DNA of 64,000 nucleotides from Papaver somniferum. Lineage: Eukaryota > Streptophyta > Magnoliopsida > Ranunculales > Papaveraceae. The stretch covers positions 13,144,001 to 13,208,000 of the forward strand of contig NW_020621936.1 in the NCBI RefSeq assembly GCF_003573695.1, written 5' to 3'. This document shows, one piece after another, positions 33,685 through 44,060 of this stretch (the stretch's first letter is position 1; each line of letters starts with the position of its first letter). The translations under genes and the position numbers were made by a program. The notes beneath the pieces were generated by a model. The model had not been told where the DNA came from. It ran no database searches and worked only from the letters and a program-made list of their open reading frames with translations.

Positions 33685-34422
33685 ATGGGTGATCTAGGAG
33701 GAAACAATGCTAACGTAGATAATCAGCCTTCTGCACCTTTTAAGTTCGCCAAGAAAGTTGCCAAGACTCTCTCTACTAGAGAGTTGGAGAATTTGATGGA
33801 TTTTGTGCAGCAAGAGATTGACGAGAGAAATCGTCTGATTGAGTTCGAAAGAGTTCGTCAGGAAAATGCTCCACTGTATGAACAATGGAAGAGGAATAGA
33901 ATTGCAAGAGATGTGAGGAAATCCAGAGAAAGAGAGGAGAGAGATGAGGGGAGAAGAAGCAGATTTGTTTGGAGAAAGACCCGCAGTGCAACCTCAAGTG
34001 ATTCTGAAGAGAAAGAGAATGATTTTGAGAGAAGTGATGATCTTGGGAGAAATTATGAGACAGAGAAACAAAGGAGGAAGATAAAAAATAAGATTAAGGA
34101 TGCATGGTATGAAAGGTTCTTAGCAGAAAAAGCAATCCCTAGGCTTTTTGCAAGAACCATGAATGAGAGATTGAATGTTGATTCTGATGGAGAAACAATT
34201 GATGGTGTTGATGAGAATGGTGAACCAGTTGAGGTTGGAGATTTGGAGGAAGAGAATGAAGATGATGAAGGAAGTGAAGATGCAGGTGATGAAGGTTATG
34301 GAAGTGCAACTGAAACAGGCAGTCAGTATAGCAATGATTACAATGATCATGAGATGGGCATTGACAACGACGACGATAGAAGTCAGCAGAGCAATGAGAA
34401 CAACGGTGATGATTCTAAATAA
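33685..34422 (+). CDS. Acidic coiled-coil protein, unknown function (245 aa)
   Basis: Intact frame, ATG 33685 to TAA 34420-34422, single exon as seen. N-terminal 25 residues are Asn/Gly-rich; residues 25-60 form a helix (AKTLSTRELENLMDFVQQEID); 60-155 is a Lys/Arg/Glu coiled coil (FERVRQENAPLYEQWKRNR, RKIKNKIKDAWYERF); then IPRLFARTMNERLNVDSDGE, GEPVEVGDLEEEN, and a Glu/Asp/Ser/Asn tail to the end. The FARTMxE and GEPVxV motifs are shared with the broken copy at 6004-6714, and the 3' flank with the 14552 gene. No known domain. Likely nuclear and disordered by composition (inference). Best surviving member of the family here. Confidence 0.7.
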   Translation: MGDLGGNNANVDNQPSAPFKFAKKVAKTLSTRELENLMDFVQQEIDERNRLIEFERVRQENAPLYEQWKRNRIARDVRKSREREERDEGRRSRFVWRKTRSATSSDSEEKENDFERSDDLGRNYETEKQRRKIKNKIKDAWYERFLAEKAIPRLFARTMNERLNVDSDGETIDGVDENGEPVEVGDLEEENEDDEGSEDAGDEGYGSATETGSQYSNDYNDHEMGIDNDDDRSQQSNENNGDDSK

Positions 34423-35627
34423 TCATCCCTGGAACATCAACAAGATTTCGATGGGAAAGCTTCGATTTTGTGAAATCGGATTAAAAGCTTCTTCGTGAAA
34501 ATTCAAAGAAATCTTGTAGGTGTTTGCTGATCATTTTGCTCATTGCTGATTTTCCTCATATTGTTGAATCTGCTGACATATTTTTTCTTGTGGTTATGTT
34601 GCTATTCGGATATTTTTCTTTTTTTGGAACAATTAGGCTTTTTTTGATACTGTTATGCAGATGGTAACTGCTCACAGTTTTAAGGTGTTAAAAGTTTTAA
34701 GGTGTTTTGCAGGGGGTAACAGTTTTAGTTTGTTTGTAATTAAGGTGTGTGTTTGCAGGGGGGGGGGGTAACAGTCTAATTTTTCCTGGTATGAATAGTT
34801 AATCTATCAGAAGTTTGAGGGAATTACAGACTAGGTTTTTGGGTCATGTTTTGATGTGACTTGTGAATGGGTTTGATTGTAATGGAACTACTTAGGAATT
34901 AGGGTCTTTTTGTAAATATGGTGGGTTTGACTAGTATTTGTAAATATGGTTAATGGAATTGCAATTACAGTTTCTTTTTGTGTTGATTTGAATATAGTGG
35001 GTTACATTTGGTATGCTGGAGATATCTTTGTGATTTCTAATGGAAGGAACAATGGTATGTTAAACTGTGGTATGTTGAAATGTATTATATGATCTATGAA
35101 TTCACTAAAGCATTATCTGAATTCTATCCAGAACTAGAATCCAGGTACAAGGTAAGGTACGAATCCTAATTCTAGACGCTTTTCATCTAAAGTGCAGAAA
35201 CTGCTTCTCAAAACATACTACAATCTTGATTCACTAATGGTAACAATATCCTACACCCAAACATTATAACTGAGTCTAAGTTTATTAACAAAAGGTATAA
35301 CAAGCAGTAGATCATCTGTCAAAGCCGTAATAACTTGACTCAAGATTGAGTCCGGTGAAACCTACATGATTCCACTGACCCACAAAACTACTTGGTGCTG
35401 GTGGAGGCATATACACATCTAATTCTAATCTAGAATGTATTCTGACCACTGAATTGTGTTGACTCAATGAGTTAATTACAAATGACTGATTAACAAACAA
35501 ATAGCAAGCAAAGAATTTAAAGAACCAATATTTTTATAAAACTGAACCAAGCAAAATAATACCAACATCCTCAATATTTAAAAAAATAATTAATCAAAAT
35601 AAACAATTTCTAAAAACAAAAACCACA
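34423..35627. other. 3' flank of the acidic gene, no gene
   Basis: Includes G-run 34758-34768, and from about 35210 a block matching 16231-16310 (CTTCTCAAAACA..AC, CACTAATGGTAAC) and from 35388 the ACTACTTGGTGGTGG block found near 16150. These matches support common origin of the flanks of the 14552 and 33685 genes. Confidence 0.5.
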
Positions 35628-36002
35628 TTATTCAAAAGTTTCTTTGATTATCTGCTCAACAAAAATCATCAAATCTGGATCTGGTACTCGTATTGCAGCA
35701 TTAGCAGGCTGTGCTGGAACTTCAAGTACCTTTTTCTCTAGAGGTGTCTCCCTGGGTACTTCTGGTGCGCCTGACACAGTTTCACCAACATGCTATTTCG
35801 AAGGAATGGGAGCATGGATACCATCCATTTCAACAGAAGCAGAAGCATGAAGAGTAAGATTGTCAACGTGAGCTTGAACTTCAGCTAACAGGGGCATGCC
35901 AGGAACCTTACACACGCCATGAATAGTTATGGTGATCCTTAGCTTTGTAGGTACAACCATTACTATCCTTGGAGTTGTTTTAATCCTCTTTTTGGAACTC
36001 AT
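35628..36002 (-). pseudogene. Small KLRI/VPG-family protein gene with one internal stop
   Basis: Minus-strand frame from ATG 36002 to TAA 35628, 124 codons plus stop, with a single TAG at 35795-35793 (codon 70). The N-terminal half reads PTKLRITITIHGVCKVPG followed by MPL, homologous to PRKLRIIITVDGITTVPG at 43560. After the stop the frame stays open and protein-like (VGETVSGAPEVPRE, VRVPDPDLMIF type residues) to the end. An ATG-to-TAG product would be 69 aa. Function unknown. It lies upstream of F-box copy 1, and a plus-strand relative lies downstream of F-box copy 3. Confidence 0.6.
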
Positions 36003-36956
36003 TTTATTCCTCTAATATATCAATCTATATTTTATGCTGGTGTGGTATATATATATATTGAAAAAACCCTAATTTTTTCTAGGTTAGGAGCATTATCTCC
36101 AATTACCTAATTTAGTTGTATTCCGCATATCACTCTCAAATAAACAAAATATAACAGTTTCCATATTGATAAATATATTCTCATATACGCGTACAACACC
36201 ACATTGATTTTAGTATATAGTATGATTTATCTAAATACGGAAAAATAGCACGAAAAAATTGCGTAAACACAACCATGTTGATTGAGTACATATATGCTTT
36301 ATCTTACAGTAGATCATAATCATGTACTCTTCGCTAATGTGCATGCCTTGGCTAAACTCTTGCCAAATCTGTAGGTATATGAAGTATCTCTCTCCATGAT
36401 TCGCCATGCCTAATCTTCTCTGAACAAATTTCTATTTTTGGTGTAATTCCCTCGGTAATTCACACCTACTCAAAGCCATGTGCAACAATTCCGTCCAGCC
36501 AAGCGTTATAACCATGCCCAAATTCTCTTTTGGCTTTCGTATATTGGTCAACACCATAAATTACAGCTATATATGATTGGAAATAGCAATATATATTGGG
36601 ATCATTTTTTTTCTTCAAAAGATTAATATACTATGGTCATAACCCTAATTTCTTGTCTTAAAAAGATTAATATACTATGGTCATAACCCTAATTTTTAAA
36701 TTTGCAATGGACACATAAATAGAATGTTGATAAACTGGAATAAATCTCACACAAACACGTGAAAATATCCGTTTCTTGTTTGTATCATGGATTTTTAAAT
36801 AAGGCATGTTGATTAAGGATGCGACCATTGGCCAAACGGTGTAACGGTTCGCACCCCTTCGTATTACGCTTCACATTAACCGAATAGATTTTGAAACACC
36901 AAAAGGCGTGAAAATTCCAACAGGTGTGTTGTGTGGGGACACATATTGCATCCATT
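36003..36956. other. Intergenic, upstream of F-box copy 1
   Basis: AT-rich. A 44-base tandem duplication (AAAAGATTAATATACTATGG and following) occurs at 36617 and 36661. ATTAAGGATGCGACCATT at about 36812 resembles the repeats upstream of F-box copy 2. No coding frame. Confidence 0.5.
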
Positions 36957-36957
36957 G

Positions 36958-36975
36958 GATGTCTATATAAGCATT
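36958..36975 (+). promoter_or_regulatory. Probable TATA box of F-box copy 1
   Basis: GATGTCTATATAAGCATT, about 65 bases before the ATG at 37037. The same ATTGGATGTCTATATAAG-type core with an upstream CAACAGGTRT element is found before F-box copies 2 (39657) and 3 (41578), so the promoter is conserved among the copies. Confidence 0.6.
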
Positions 36976-37036
36976 CAAGAAAAACGAAATCCTAAATACT
37001 TCTACATTAAAAAAAAATATTTCACCAGTAATAGTA

Positions 37037-38213
37037 ATGGAAATGTTGCCGGATTTAACTCCCGAGATACTACACCTCCTCCCAAGTACAGAAGGTATTT
37101 TGGCAAGCAAATGTGTATGCAAAGAGTGGAATTCTGTCCTTGCAGACAAAAGAATTGGACTCCTTTTCGGTTTTCACTCAAAAAGTGACAGAAGAAAAAG
37201 TTATGAAACTCTTCTACAGAGAACAAATTGAGGAGGAAGATTACTACACGATGATGGAAGATTTCTATCAGATGTTATTTGGAAACAATGGTACCTGGAA
37301 TATTATCCGATCCTATGATGAAAACATGTCACACCCAATCGTTGGATCTTGTAATGGTCTGGTATGTTTTTATGTTTCACACCACGGCATACAAGATCCT
37401 ATCTATATTATGAATTCAACAACAGGTGAGCACCTCCATCTGCCACAAATATGCGATCCGACACCAACGCCACAAATTAGTTGGGATCCACGATTCGTCG
37501 TAGGGGGGTTTGGCTATTGTCAACATACCGGTGAATACAAAGTAGTTCGAATTCAAGTGGACGGTAAAGTGGATGTACACACTCTAGGAGACAACAGGGG
37601 ATGGAGGAACATCGGATATTTTCCTTTTACTTTTTGGGATTCAGGTGTGTACGCACATGGTTATATTTTTTGGATAAATCATTATTTTTATGACAATATT
37701 CAGATAGTATCTTTCAATTTGGACAATGAGACAATCCAGTCACATTTGCCACCCCCGCATCATATTTATGAGAATGGTGGTTTCAATACTCCAAAACTTG
37801 GAATGGTATTGTCTGGAGTTCACCTTTTATTTTACAACATTCACGATATTTATGATCTCCGGATTGATTTTTGGGCACCCATTTCGGATAATGATATTCA
37901 TGCACGGGCACCCGGTGTATAATGGAATTGGGAACTTAAGAGGAGCATTTTCTCGGAAGAGCCTTCGAATCTATGGTGGACTCCTTATAAGCTTATAGCC
38001 TTGGGAAAGAAAAATGACGTCCTATTGCAAAACAATCGTTGTTTAGCGCGTTATAATGAACTCACCAGAACTTTGATAGAAATTGCGGAGATAAGGTGGG
38101 CAAAGGTTAGAGTTATTCCTCACATGAGGAGCGTCGTCTCGTTGAGGAATTTTGGAGCATAATCTGAAACATGTACTGACGATGACCATGCCACAAACAT
38201 ATTCCAAGTGTAG
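37037..38213 (+). pseudogene. F-box protein gene, copy 1, broken
   Basis: F-box at the N-terminus (MEMLPDLTPEILHLLPSTEG, CVCKEWNSVL) then an F-box-associated domain (LHLPQICDPTP, EYKVVRIQVDG, GWRNIGYFPF, and the ELTRTLIEI stretch near the end). F-box proteins supply the substrate specificity of SCF ubiquitin ligases. Lesions: a one-base insertion near 37175 shifts the frame right after the F-box, and stops occur at 37920-37922 (TAA where copies 2/3 have GAA) and 38160-38162 (TAA where copies 2/3 have CAA/GAA). The reading frame ends at TAG 38211-38213. The F-box alone could be made as a short peptide. Confidence 0.75.
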
Positions 38214-38575
38214 TGATTTTGTTTTTGTTTTTGTTTTTGTTTTGATTAGAGTAATGTAGTTTGGTGTTCAATATATATATACTATATATTTTTAAAAGTA
38301 CCATTTCTCATCTTTGATTATTTTTTTTCGTATCTTGTTTGGACTAAAAGTTGTTTTTGAAATCTGAAGAATCAGAGTTGGTCTTATTTTGGGTAATAAT
38401 GGTTGGTATTTTATTTAACGGAGTTAATGCTTTTAAACATATTCCCGACTAATTTAGAGGGGGATTTTCTTTTATGGTGGTCAATTTGGTATATAGGGAG
38501 GCATTTCTGTATTCCACTTGTATTTATGGTTATAAATTTTGCGAATCTATAGGGAGACTTTTATGTGTTCATTAT

Positions 38576-38995
38576 TGTAGAAAATCTGATATCAAAGACT
38601 TGATGAAAGGAACACAAAACTAAAACTCAAACAAACTTCTCTTGATTGATGTATTTCGACTCATGGATTGATGTATTTCGACTCATGGCTCAACAACCTA
38701 TTTATATGAGTAACAAACTTGACTCTCAAGAAAAATAACTTTCCAGACATAATCAAACTCTAACAAAGAAACTTCTAGACAATTATCACGTAAATAAACT
38801 CTTAAAACCAGTAATACTTTCAACCCAAATAAACTTCTATAAACCGTACCATGTCAACAAGAGTTGTTGATCCATTCACTTATGTCAACTGTACCAGTTG
38901 ACTCAACCATATTGGTTTATTCTTCATGTCAACTGTACCAGTTGACTCAACCATATTGGTTTATTCTTCATAGTATCTTGGTTTATTCTTCAACA
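38576..38995 (+). mobile_element. Solo LTR (420 bp) with target duplication ATTAT
   Basis: Begins TGTAGAAAATCTGAT and ends TTCTTCAACA, and is flanked by ATTAT on both sides (38571-38575 and 38996-39000). Contains CTATTTATATGAG, a TATA-like box on the plus strand. It also contains a 44-bp tandem duplication (38882 and 38926) and a 22-23-bp one (about 38643-38688). No internal coding sequence remains. Size and sequence style fit a Ty1/copia LTR, by inference. Confidence 0.8.
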
Positions 38996-39000
38996 ATTAT

Positions 39001-39491
39001 AATAAAATCCGAGAGGGGAAAAGAAAAATGTAAAAAGAAGTGAGAATTTGAGATGCAAATGGTATAATTGATTGATAGACAAATCAATGATGATATTCTT
39101 GAAAATGCACACGAACGAAAAATATTTTGTGACTAATCGGGATTCTTTTTGTAGACGAATTATTGATTTGAAACTGGTGTTTGACACCAAAACACAAAAA
39201 CAGAACATAAATGGGCAAAAAGAGAGATACATAAATTATGGTACCATTAGCCCATATTTGTAGTGATAAATTCATGTTTTGTATTTTATGGATAGTTCCT
39301 GTTTTATATTATCAACCAATGCTGTTGTAAATATTAAGATGTTGTTGTGACGGGTATCCTAATTCCAGGAGGTCAGCATTAGTGAATTGGTGTCTTTTCA
39401 TACCTACTTCATGATGTGATGGTTATCCTTTAGATTTTGTTTCCTTTTAAATAAAAATTCAGTTATAGGTTTAAGCTATAACCGCTTATAA
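39001..39491. other. Intergenic, no gene recognised
   Basis: AT-rich. TTTGTAGTGATA at about 39251 looks like an inverted CACTA terminus, but no partner or subterminal repeats are present nearby. Confidence 0.4.
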
Positions 39492-39640
39492 GATAAAACG
39501 GGCAAATATGCTTTACTTGCCTGCTCATTAAGGACACGACCTTTCAAAGATAAAACATGCAAATACGCGTTACTTGTCTGCTCATTAAAGATGCGACCTT
39601 TCAAATAATGCCTGCTCATCAAGGATGCAACCATTCGCCA
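39492..39640. repeat. 57-bp tandem repeat upstream of F-box copy 2
   Basis: GATAAAACGGGCAAATATGC starts at 39492 and GATAAAACATGCAAATACGC at 39549; the shared tail GCTCATTAAGGACACGACC/GCTCATTAAAGATGCGACC appears a third time as GCTCATCAAGGATGCAACC at about 39614. Ends at the shared promoter region. Confidence 0.8.
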
Positions 39641-39653
39641 ACAGGTGTATTGG

Positions 39654-39667
39654 ATGTCTATATAAGA
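39654..39667 (+). promoter_or_regulatory. Probable TATA box of F-box copy 2
   Basis: ATGTCTATATAAGA, about 100 bases before the ATG at 39764; same context as in the other two copies (CAACAGGTGTATTGG just upstream). Confidence 0.6.
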
Positions 39668-39763
39668 ATTACTCGTATATGCTTGTAGCACTCTATAATA
39701 TTAAGAAAATCTTAAATGCTTTTAAATTTTTTTTTTTGATAATCTTTCATCAGTATAATAGTG

Positions 39764-40930
39764 ATGGATATGTTGCCGGAATTAACTACCGAGATACTAC
39801 ACCACCTCCAAACTGCAGAAAGCATTTTAGCAAGCAAATGTGTTTCCAAAGAGTGGAATACTATCCTCGGGGACAAAAGAATTGGACTCCTTTTTGGTGT
39901 CACACCAAGAATAGAGAAAGAAGTTACTCAACTCTTTTATAGAGAGGAAGATTTCAGCCCGATCGTAACAGCCAACAATCACGACGCCCCGAATGATGGA
40001 ACCATGAAGATTTGACTAAGTTGCACCCAATAGTTGGATCCTGCAATGGTCTGGTCTGTTTTTATGCTTCACACCACGGCATACAAGATCATGTATATGT
40101 TATGAATCCATAAACTGGTGAGCACCTACATCTGCCACAACTATGCATCCCAATTATTGCATGAGATCAAGTACTTTCTTGGTATCCTGTAATTGGGTGT
40201 TGAGGATACTGTCAACTACCGATGAATACAAGGTAGTTCGAATTCACATGGATGGTAAAGTTCAAATACACACTCTAGGAGACAAGAAAGGATGGAGGAA
40301 CATAGCATGGGAGATTCCTTATATTTTTCGGAGTTCAGGTGTGTACCCACATGATTGTATTTTTTGGAAGGATTGTTGTCAGTGGGACAGTGGCATAGTT
40401 TCTTTCAATTTGGACACTGAGACATTTCATAAACATTCGCAACCCCCACATCATATTCCTAGGAGTGAATTCCCATCAGTTGGGATGGTTATGTTCGGAG
40501 TTCGCCTTTTATTTACTACATCCATGAGGCCTGCTGTGATGAGGGGATTAATCATCCCCGGATAGATTTCTGGGCACCCATTTCCAAAAAAAATATTCAT
40601 ACATGGGCACCTGGCGGAGAATGGAATTGGAATCATAAGATAAGCATTTTCTTGGAAAAGGATGAGGATGAAGGGTGGCCGGCCTATTACCCGATATCTT
40701 TTGGAAAAAACAAGGACCTCCTATTGTGGCAAAATGGGCGTTTATTGCGTTACAATGCACTCACCAGAACTTGGACGGAAATTTGGGGGACACAACTGTG
40801 GGAAACAAGTAAGGTTGCAATTATTCCTCATATGAGGAGCGTTGTCCCGTTGAAGAATTTTGGTGGAGAATCGGAAACATGTACTCATGATGTCCATGCC
40901 ACTAACACATTCCTTGGGTTATCTATGTAG
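39764..40930 (+). pseudogene. F-box protein gene, copy 2, broken
   Basis: F-box MDMLPELTTEILHHLQTAES, ASKCVSKEWNTIL, intact until a one-base deletion near 40000 (copy 3 has an extra C), which stops the frame at 40015. Further downstream are a TAA in the segment near 40111, frameshifts near 40190-40560, and then a long intact C-terminal part (40560-40930) with EWNWNHKISIFL, LTRTWTEIWGTQL and VHATNTFLGLSM. Compared with copy 3 it has the most lesions, so it is the oldest or least constrained of the three. Confidence 0.75.
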
Positions 40931-41460
40931 CTTTTTTTTCTTCTTGTAGTTGTGTTTTTTTTTTTTTGTATTTGTATTTGGATTTGGATTTTTTTCCTAT
41001 GTACAATTTATTCCTTGGGTATGTAGCTTTTTTTTCTCTTGTAGTTGTGTGCTTTTTACTTTTGGTGTTTGGATTATTTTCTATGTGAAATGTACAATTT
41101 AGTTTGGGTCATTGTTTAACTAGACAACCTTTGGTTTTTTTCCTTTTTTTGCGTTACACCTATGGTCCAGCCGTCCGGGCCACCCCAACCCACCTAGGTA
41201 ATTAGTCGAAAAGTAGAAAAATTATTTGGGTATTTCCTAAGAGATCATGATTTATTTTAGTTTGTTATGTTCGGAATGTATATATTAGATTAAAAAGGAA
41301 ATTAGATAAACATGAAAATATTCATTCCATATCTCATTATACTGCTACAATATCTCATTTTTTAGTAATATGGAAATTGAAATATTCGGTGTAAATACCA
41401 AAGAATCGTGATTTAAGATAATGATGGAAAACCTAAAAAGTTAGAGTTTTCAAATTACAC
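40931..41460. other. 3' flank of F-box copy 2, duplicated downstream of copy 3
   Basis: GTTACACCTATGGTCCAGCC, CGGGCCAC and GATCATGATTTATTTTAGTT and following match 43210-43420. The tandem unit therefore includes the 3' flank. Confidence 0.6.
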
Positions 41461-41550
41461 CAAGCATAGAAAAAAACTAACAAAGAGTATTGAGAGGGAT
41501 TGTTGATATGAAATTGACGAGAGGATACAAAAACGTCCTAGACTGACGCA
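41461..41550 (+). pseudogene. Truncated 5' end of a KLRI/VPG-family gene
   Basis: CAAGCATAGAAAAAAACTAAC at 41461 and ATGAAATTGACGAGAGGAT at 41508 align with the leader and codons 9-25 of the 43560 gene (ATGAAACTGAAGAGAGGAT), but about 26 bases spanning the ATG are missing and the similarity ends at GACTGACGC (41543). It then runs into the F-box copy 3 promoter, so a unit of F-box gene plus this small gene was duplicated and this copy was cut short. Confidence 0.7.
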
Positions 41551-41577
41551 ATCATTCACCAACAGGTATATTGGATG

Positions 41578-41593
41578 TCTATATATATATAAG
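41578..41593 (+). promoter_or_regulatory. Probable TATA box of F-box copy 3
   Basis: TCTATATATATATAAG, about 105 bases before the M at 41694, preceded by CAACAGGTATATTGG as in the other copies. Confidence 0.55.
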
Positions 41594-41693
41594 CTTTATA
41601 CTCGTATTTGCGTGTAGCATTCACAGTAAGAAAATCCTAAAAGCTTGTAATTTTTTTTTTTGATAACCTTTCATCAGTATAATAGTGACGGAT

Positions 41694-42854
41694 ATGTTGC
41701 CGGAATTAACTACCGAGATACTTCAGCGCCTCCAAACTACAGAAATCGTTTTAGCAAGCAAATGTGTATGAAAAGAATGGAATACTATCCTTGGGGACAA
41801 AAGAATTGGATTCCTTTTTGGTGTCACACCAAGAATGGGGAAAGATAAAGTTACCCAACTCTTTTATAGAGAGGAAGATTTCGGCCCGATCGTAACATCC
41901 AACAATCATGATGCCCCGAATGATGGAACCCATGATGATTGGACTATGTTGCACCCAATAGTTGGATCTTGCAATGGTCTGGTTTGTTTTTATGTTTCAC
42001 ACCACGACATACAAGATCCTATATATATTATGAATCCAGAAACTGGTGACCACCTCCATCTTCCACAACTATGCATCCCAATTGCAACAGATCAATTACT
42101 TTCGTGGTATCCACGATACAACGTAATTGGGGGTTTCAGATACTGTCAACGTACCAATGAGTACAAGGTAGTTCGAATTCACATGGATGGTAAAGTCAAA
42201 ATACACACTTTAGGAGACAAGAGGGGATGGAGGAACATAGCATGGGAGATTCCTTATACTTTTCGGAGTTCAGGTATGTACGCACACGGTTGTATTTTTT
42301 GGATAGATTGTTGTCAGCAAGATATTGGCATAATATCTTTCAATTTGGACACCGAGACATTCCATAAAAATTTGCCACCCCCGCATCATATTCCTGGGAG
42401 TGAATTTTGGATAAATACTTACCCATCACTTGGGATGGTTATGTTCGGAGTTCGCATTTTATTTTACTACATCCATGAGGGAATTGATCGGCCCCGGATA
42501 GATTTTTGGGCTCCCATTTCCAAAGAAAATATTCATACATGGGAACCTGGCGGGGAATGGAATTGGAATTATGAGATAAGCATTTTATTTAAAGAGGATG
42601 AATGGCCGACTCATAACCCGATAGCCTTTATAAATAACAAGGAACTCTTATTTTGGCAGAATAGGTGTTTATTGCGTTACAATACACTCACCAGAACTTG
42701 GACGGAAATTTGGGGGGCACTACCTTGGGAAACAAGGGTTGCAATTATTCCTCACATGAGGAGCGCTGTCTCGTTGAAGAATTTTGGTGGACAATCGGAA
42801 ACGTGTACTCATGATGTCCATGCCACTAACACATTCCTAGGCTTATCTATGTAG
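41694..42854 (+). pseudogene. F-box protein gene, copy 3, one internal stop
   Basis: The best preserved copy: 386 codons from the M of MLPELTTEIL to TAG at 42852-42854 in one frame, with only a TGA at 41769-41771 (inside the F-box, in CV-stop-KEW, where the others have Cys or Ser). The upstream ATG used in copy 2 is ACG here. The F-box-associated part is intact (LHPIVGSCNGLVCFYV, GDHLHLPQLCIPI, EYKVVRIHMDG, GWRNIAWEIPY, WNTLTRTWTEIWG-type end). A product beginning at ATG 41835 (339 aa) would lack the F-box and could not join an SCF complex in the usual way. Confidence 0.75.
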
Positions 42855-42886
42855 CTTTTTTTCTTGCAGTTGTGTTTTTTTTTTTT

Positions 42887-42999
42887 NNNNNNNNNNNNNN
42901 NNNNNNNNNNNNNNNNNNNNNNNNNNNNNNNNNNNNNNNNNNNNNNNNNNNNNNNNNNNNNNNNNNNNNNNNNNNNNNNNNNNNNNNNNNNNNNNNNNN
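42887..42999. other. Assembly gap (113 N) after a T-run
   Basis: N run following about 12 T. The open frame read across it is an artefact. Confidence 0.99.
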
Positions 43000-43559
43000 T
43001 GTATTTGGATTTTTTTCTATGCTGAAATGTACAATTTATTCCTTGGGTTATTTATATTACTTTTTTTTCCTTGTATTTTTTGTTTTTGTTTTGGTGTTTG
43101 GATTTTTTTTCTATGTTGAAATGTTCAATTTCTTGCATCAACATGAAAGTGTTGCCGCTAAATGTTGAGTCATTGTTTAACTATCCAACATTTGTTTTTT
43201 TCCTTTTTTTGTGTTACACCTATGGTCCAGCCGGCCGGGCCACTCCAACCGACCTAGGTAATTAAATTAAAAAGGAAATTAGATAAATATGAAAATATTC
43301 ATTCCATATATCTCATGAGATCATAATTTATTTTAGTTTGTTATGTTCGTTATGTATATTAGATTAAAAAGGAAATTAGATAAACATGAAAATTTTCATT
43401 CCATATCTCCTTATATTGATAGAATATTCGATGTAAATACCAAAAAATAGGTGATTTAAGATAATGATGGAAAACCTAAGAAGTTAGGGTTTTCCTTAGA
43501 AATATATATAAATTACACCAAGCATAGAAAAAATTAACATAGAGTATTAAGAGGAAAAA
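43000..43559. other. 3' flank of F-box copy 3 and leader of the 43560 gene
   Basis: Low-complexity T-rich stretch, then the duplicated flank block (43210-43420). The 43500-43559 leader (AAATTACACCAAGCATAG) also occurs at 41455-41470. No other gene. Confidence 0.55.
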
Positions 43560-44060
43560 ATGAGTTCTGCTAAGAGGGACTGTAGAGATGAAACTGAAGA
43601 GAGGATCCAAAAATGTCCTCGACTGATGGCTGGTCCTCGTAAATTGAGGATTATCATTACTGTGGACGGAATAACTACTGTTCCTGGTGTTCCTCTCAAT
43701 GTTGTAATTAGTTATGTTGTCAGTAATGTTGACAATGATGATGTTCCTATTTATGCTGATGTTATTCCTGGTGTTCCTCTGGACGCTGTAATCAGTAGCG
43801 TTGAGGATGCTGATGTTCCTTCTTATGCTGATGTTCCTACTGTAAATGATGATGCTCATTCTTCTATTATTGAAATTATTTATGAAGATCGTCTCGATGT
43901 TCCGGATATGACAGATAATCCAAAAGTTAACAAGCATGATCTTAACAAGCATGTGGAGCCTGATGAAGCAGAAAATGACAAATCTGAGGATGAAAAGGCG
44001 CCCAAGCCTGCTGGTTGGAGTGATCAGGTTCACCTCAGCATTGCAAGAAGAATTTTTTGA
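43560..44060 (+). CDS. KLRI/VPG-family small protein, unknown function (166 aa)
   Basis: Intact frame ATG 43560 to TGA 44058-44060. N-terminus basic (MSSAKRDCRDETEERIQKCP), then PRKLRIIITVDGITTVPG followed by VPLNVVIS, and a second PGVPLDAVISSV about 30 residues on, so the PGVPL.xVIS..V element is repeated. DVP.YADV occurs twice as well. The C-terminal third is acidic (KHVEPDEAENDKSEDEK). Homologous to the minus-strand gene at 35628-36002. No signal peptide or known domain; the short alternating VPG/beta-like core and acidic tail do not identify a function. Neighbour of the F-box array. Confidence 0.65.
   Translation: MSSAKRDCRDETEERIQKCPRLMAGPRKLRIIITVDGITTVPGVPLNVVISYVVSNVDNDDVPIYADVIPGVPLDAVISSVEDADVPSYADVPTVNDDAHSSIIEIIYEDRLDVPDMTDNPKVNKHDLNKHVEPDEAENDKSEDEKAPKPAGWSDQVHLSIARRIF

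Noticed and set aside
2692..39261. A CACTA pair with ATA target duplication between 2695 and 39258
   Set aside because: The 39258 end (CACTACAAATATGGGC on the minus strand) does not match the left terminus beyond CACTA, lacks subterminal repeats and would give a 36-kb element containing unrelated loci; the ATA match is likely chance.
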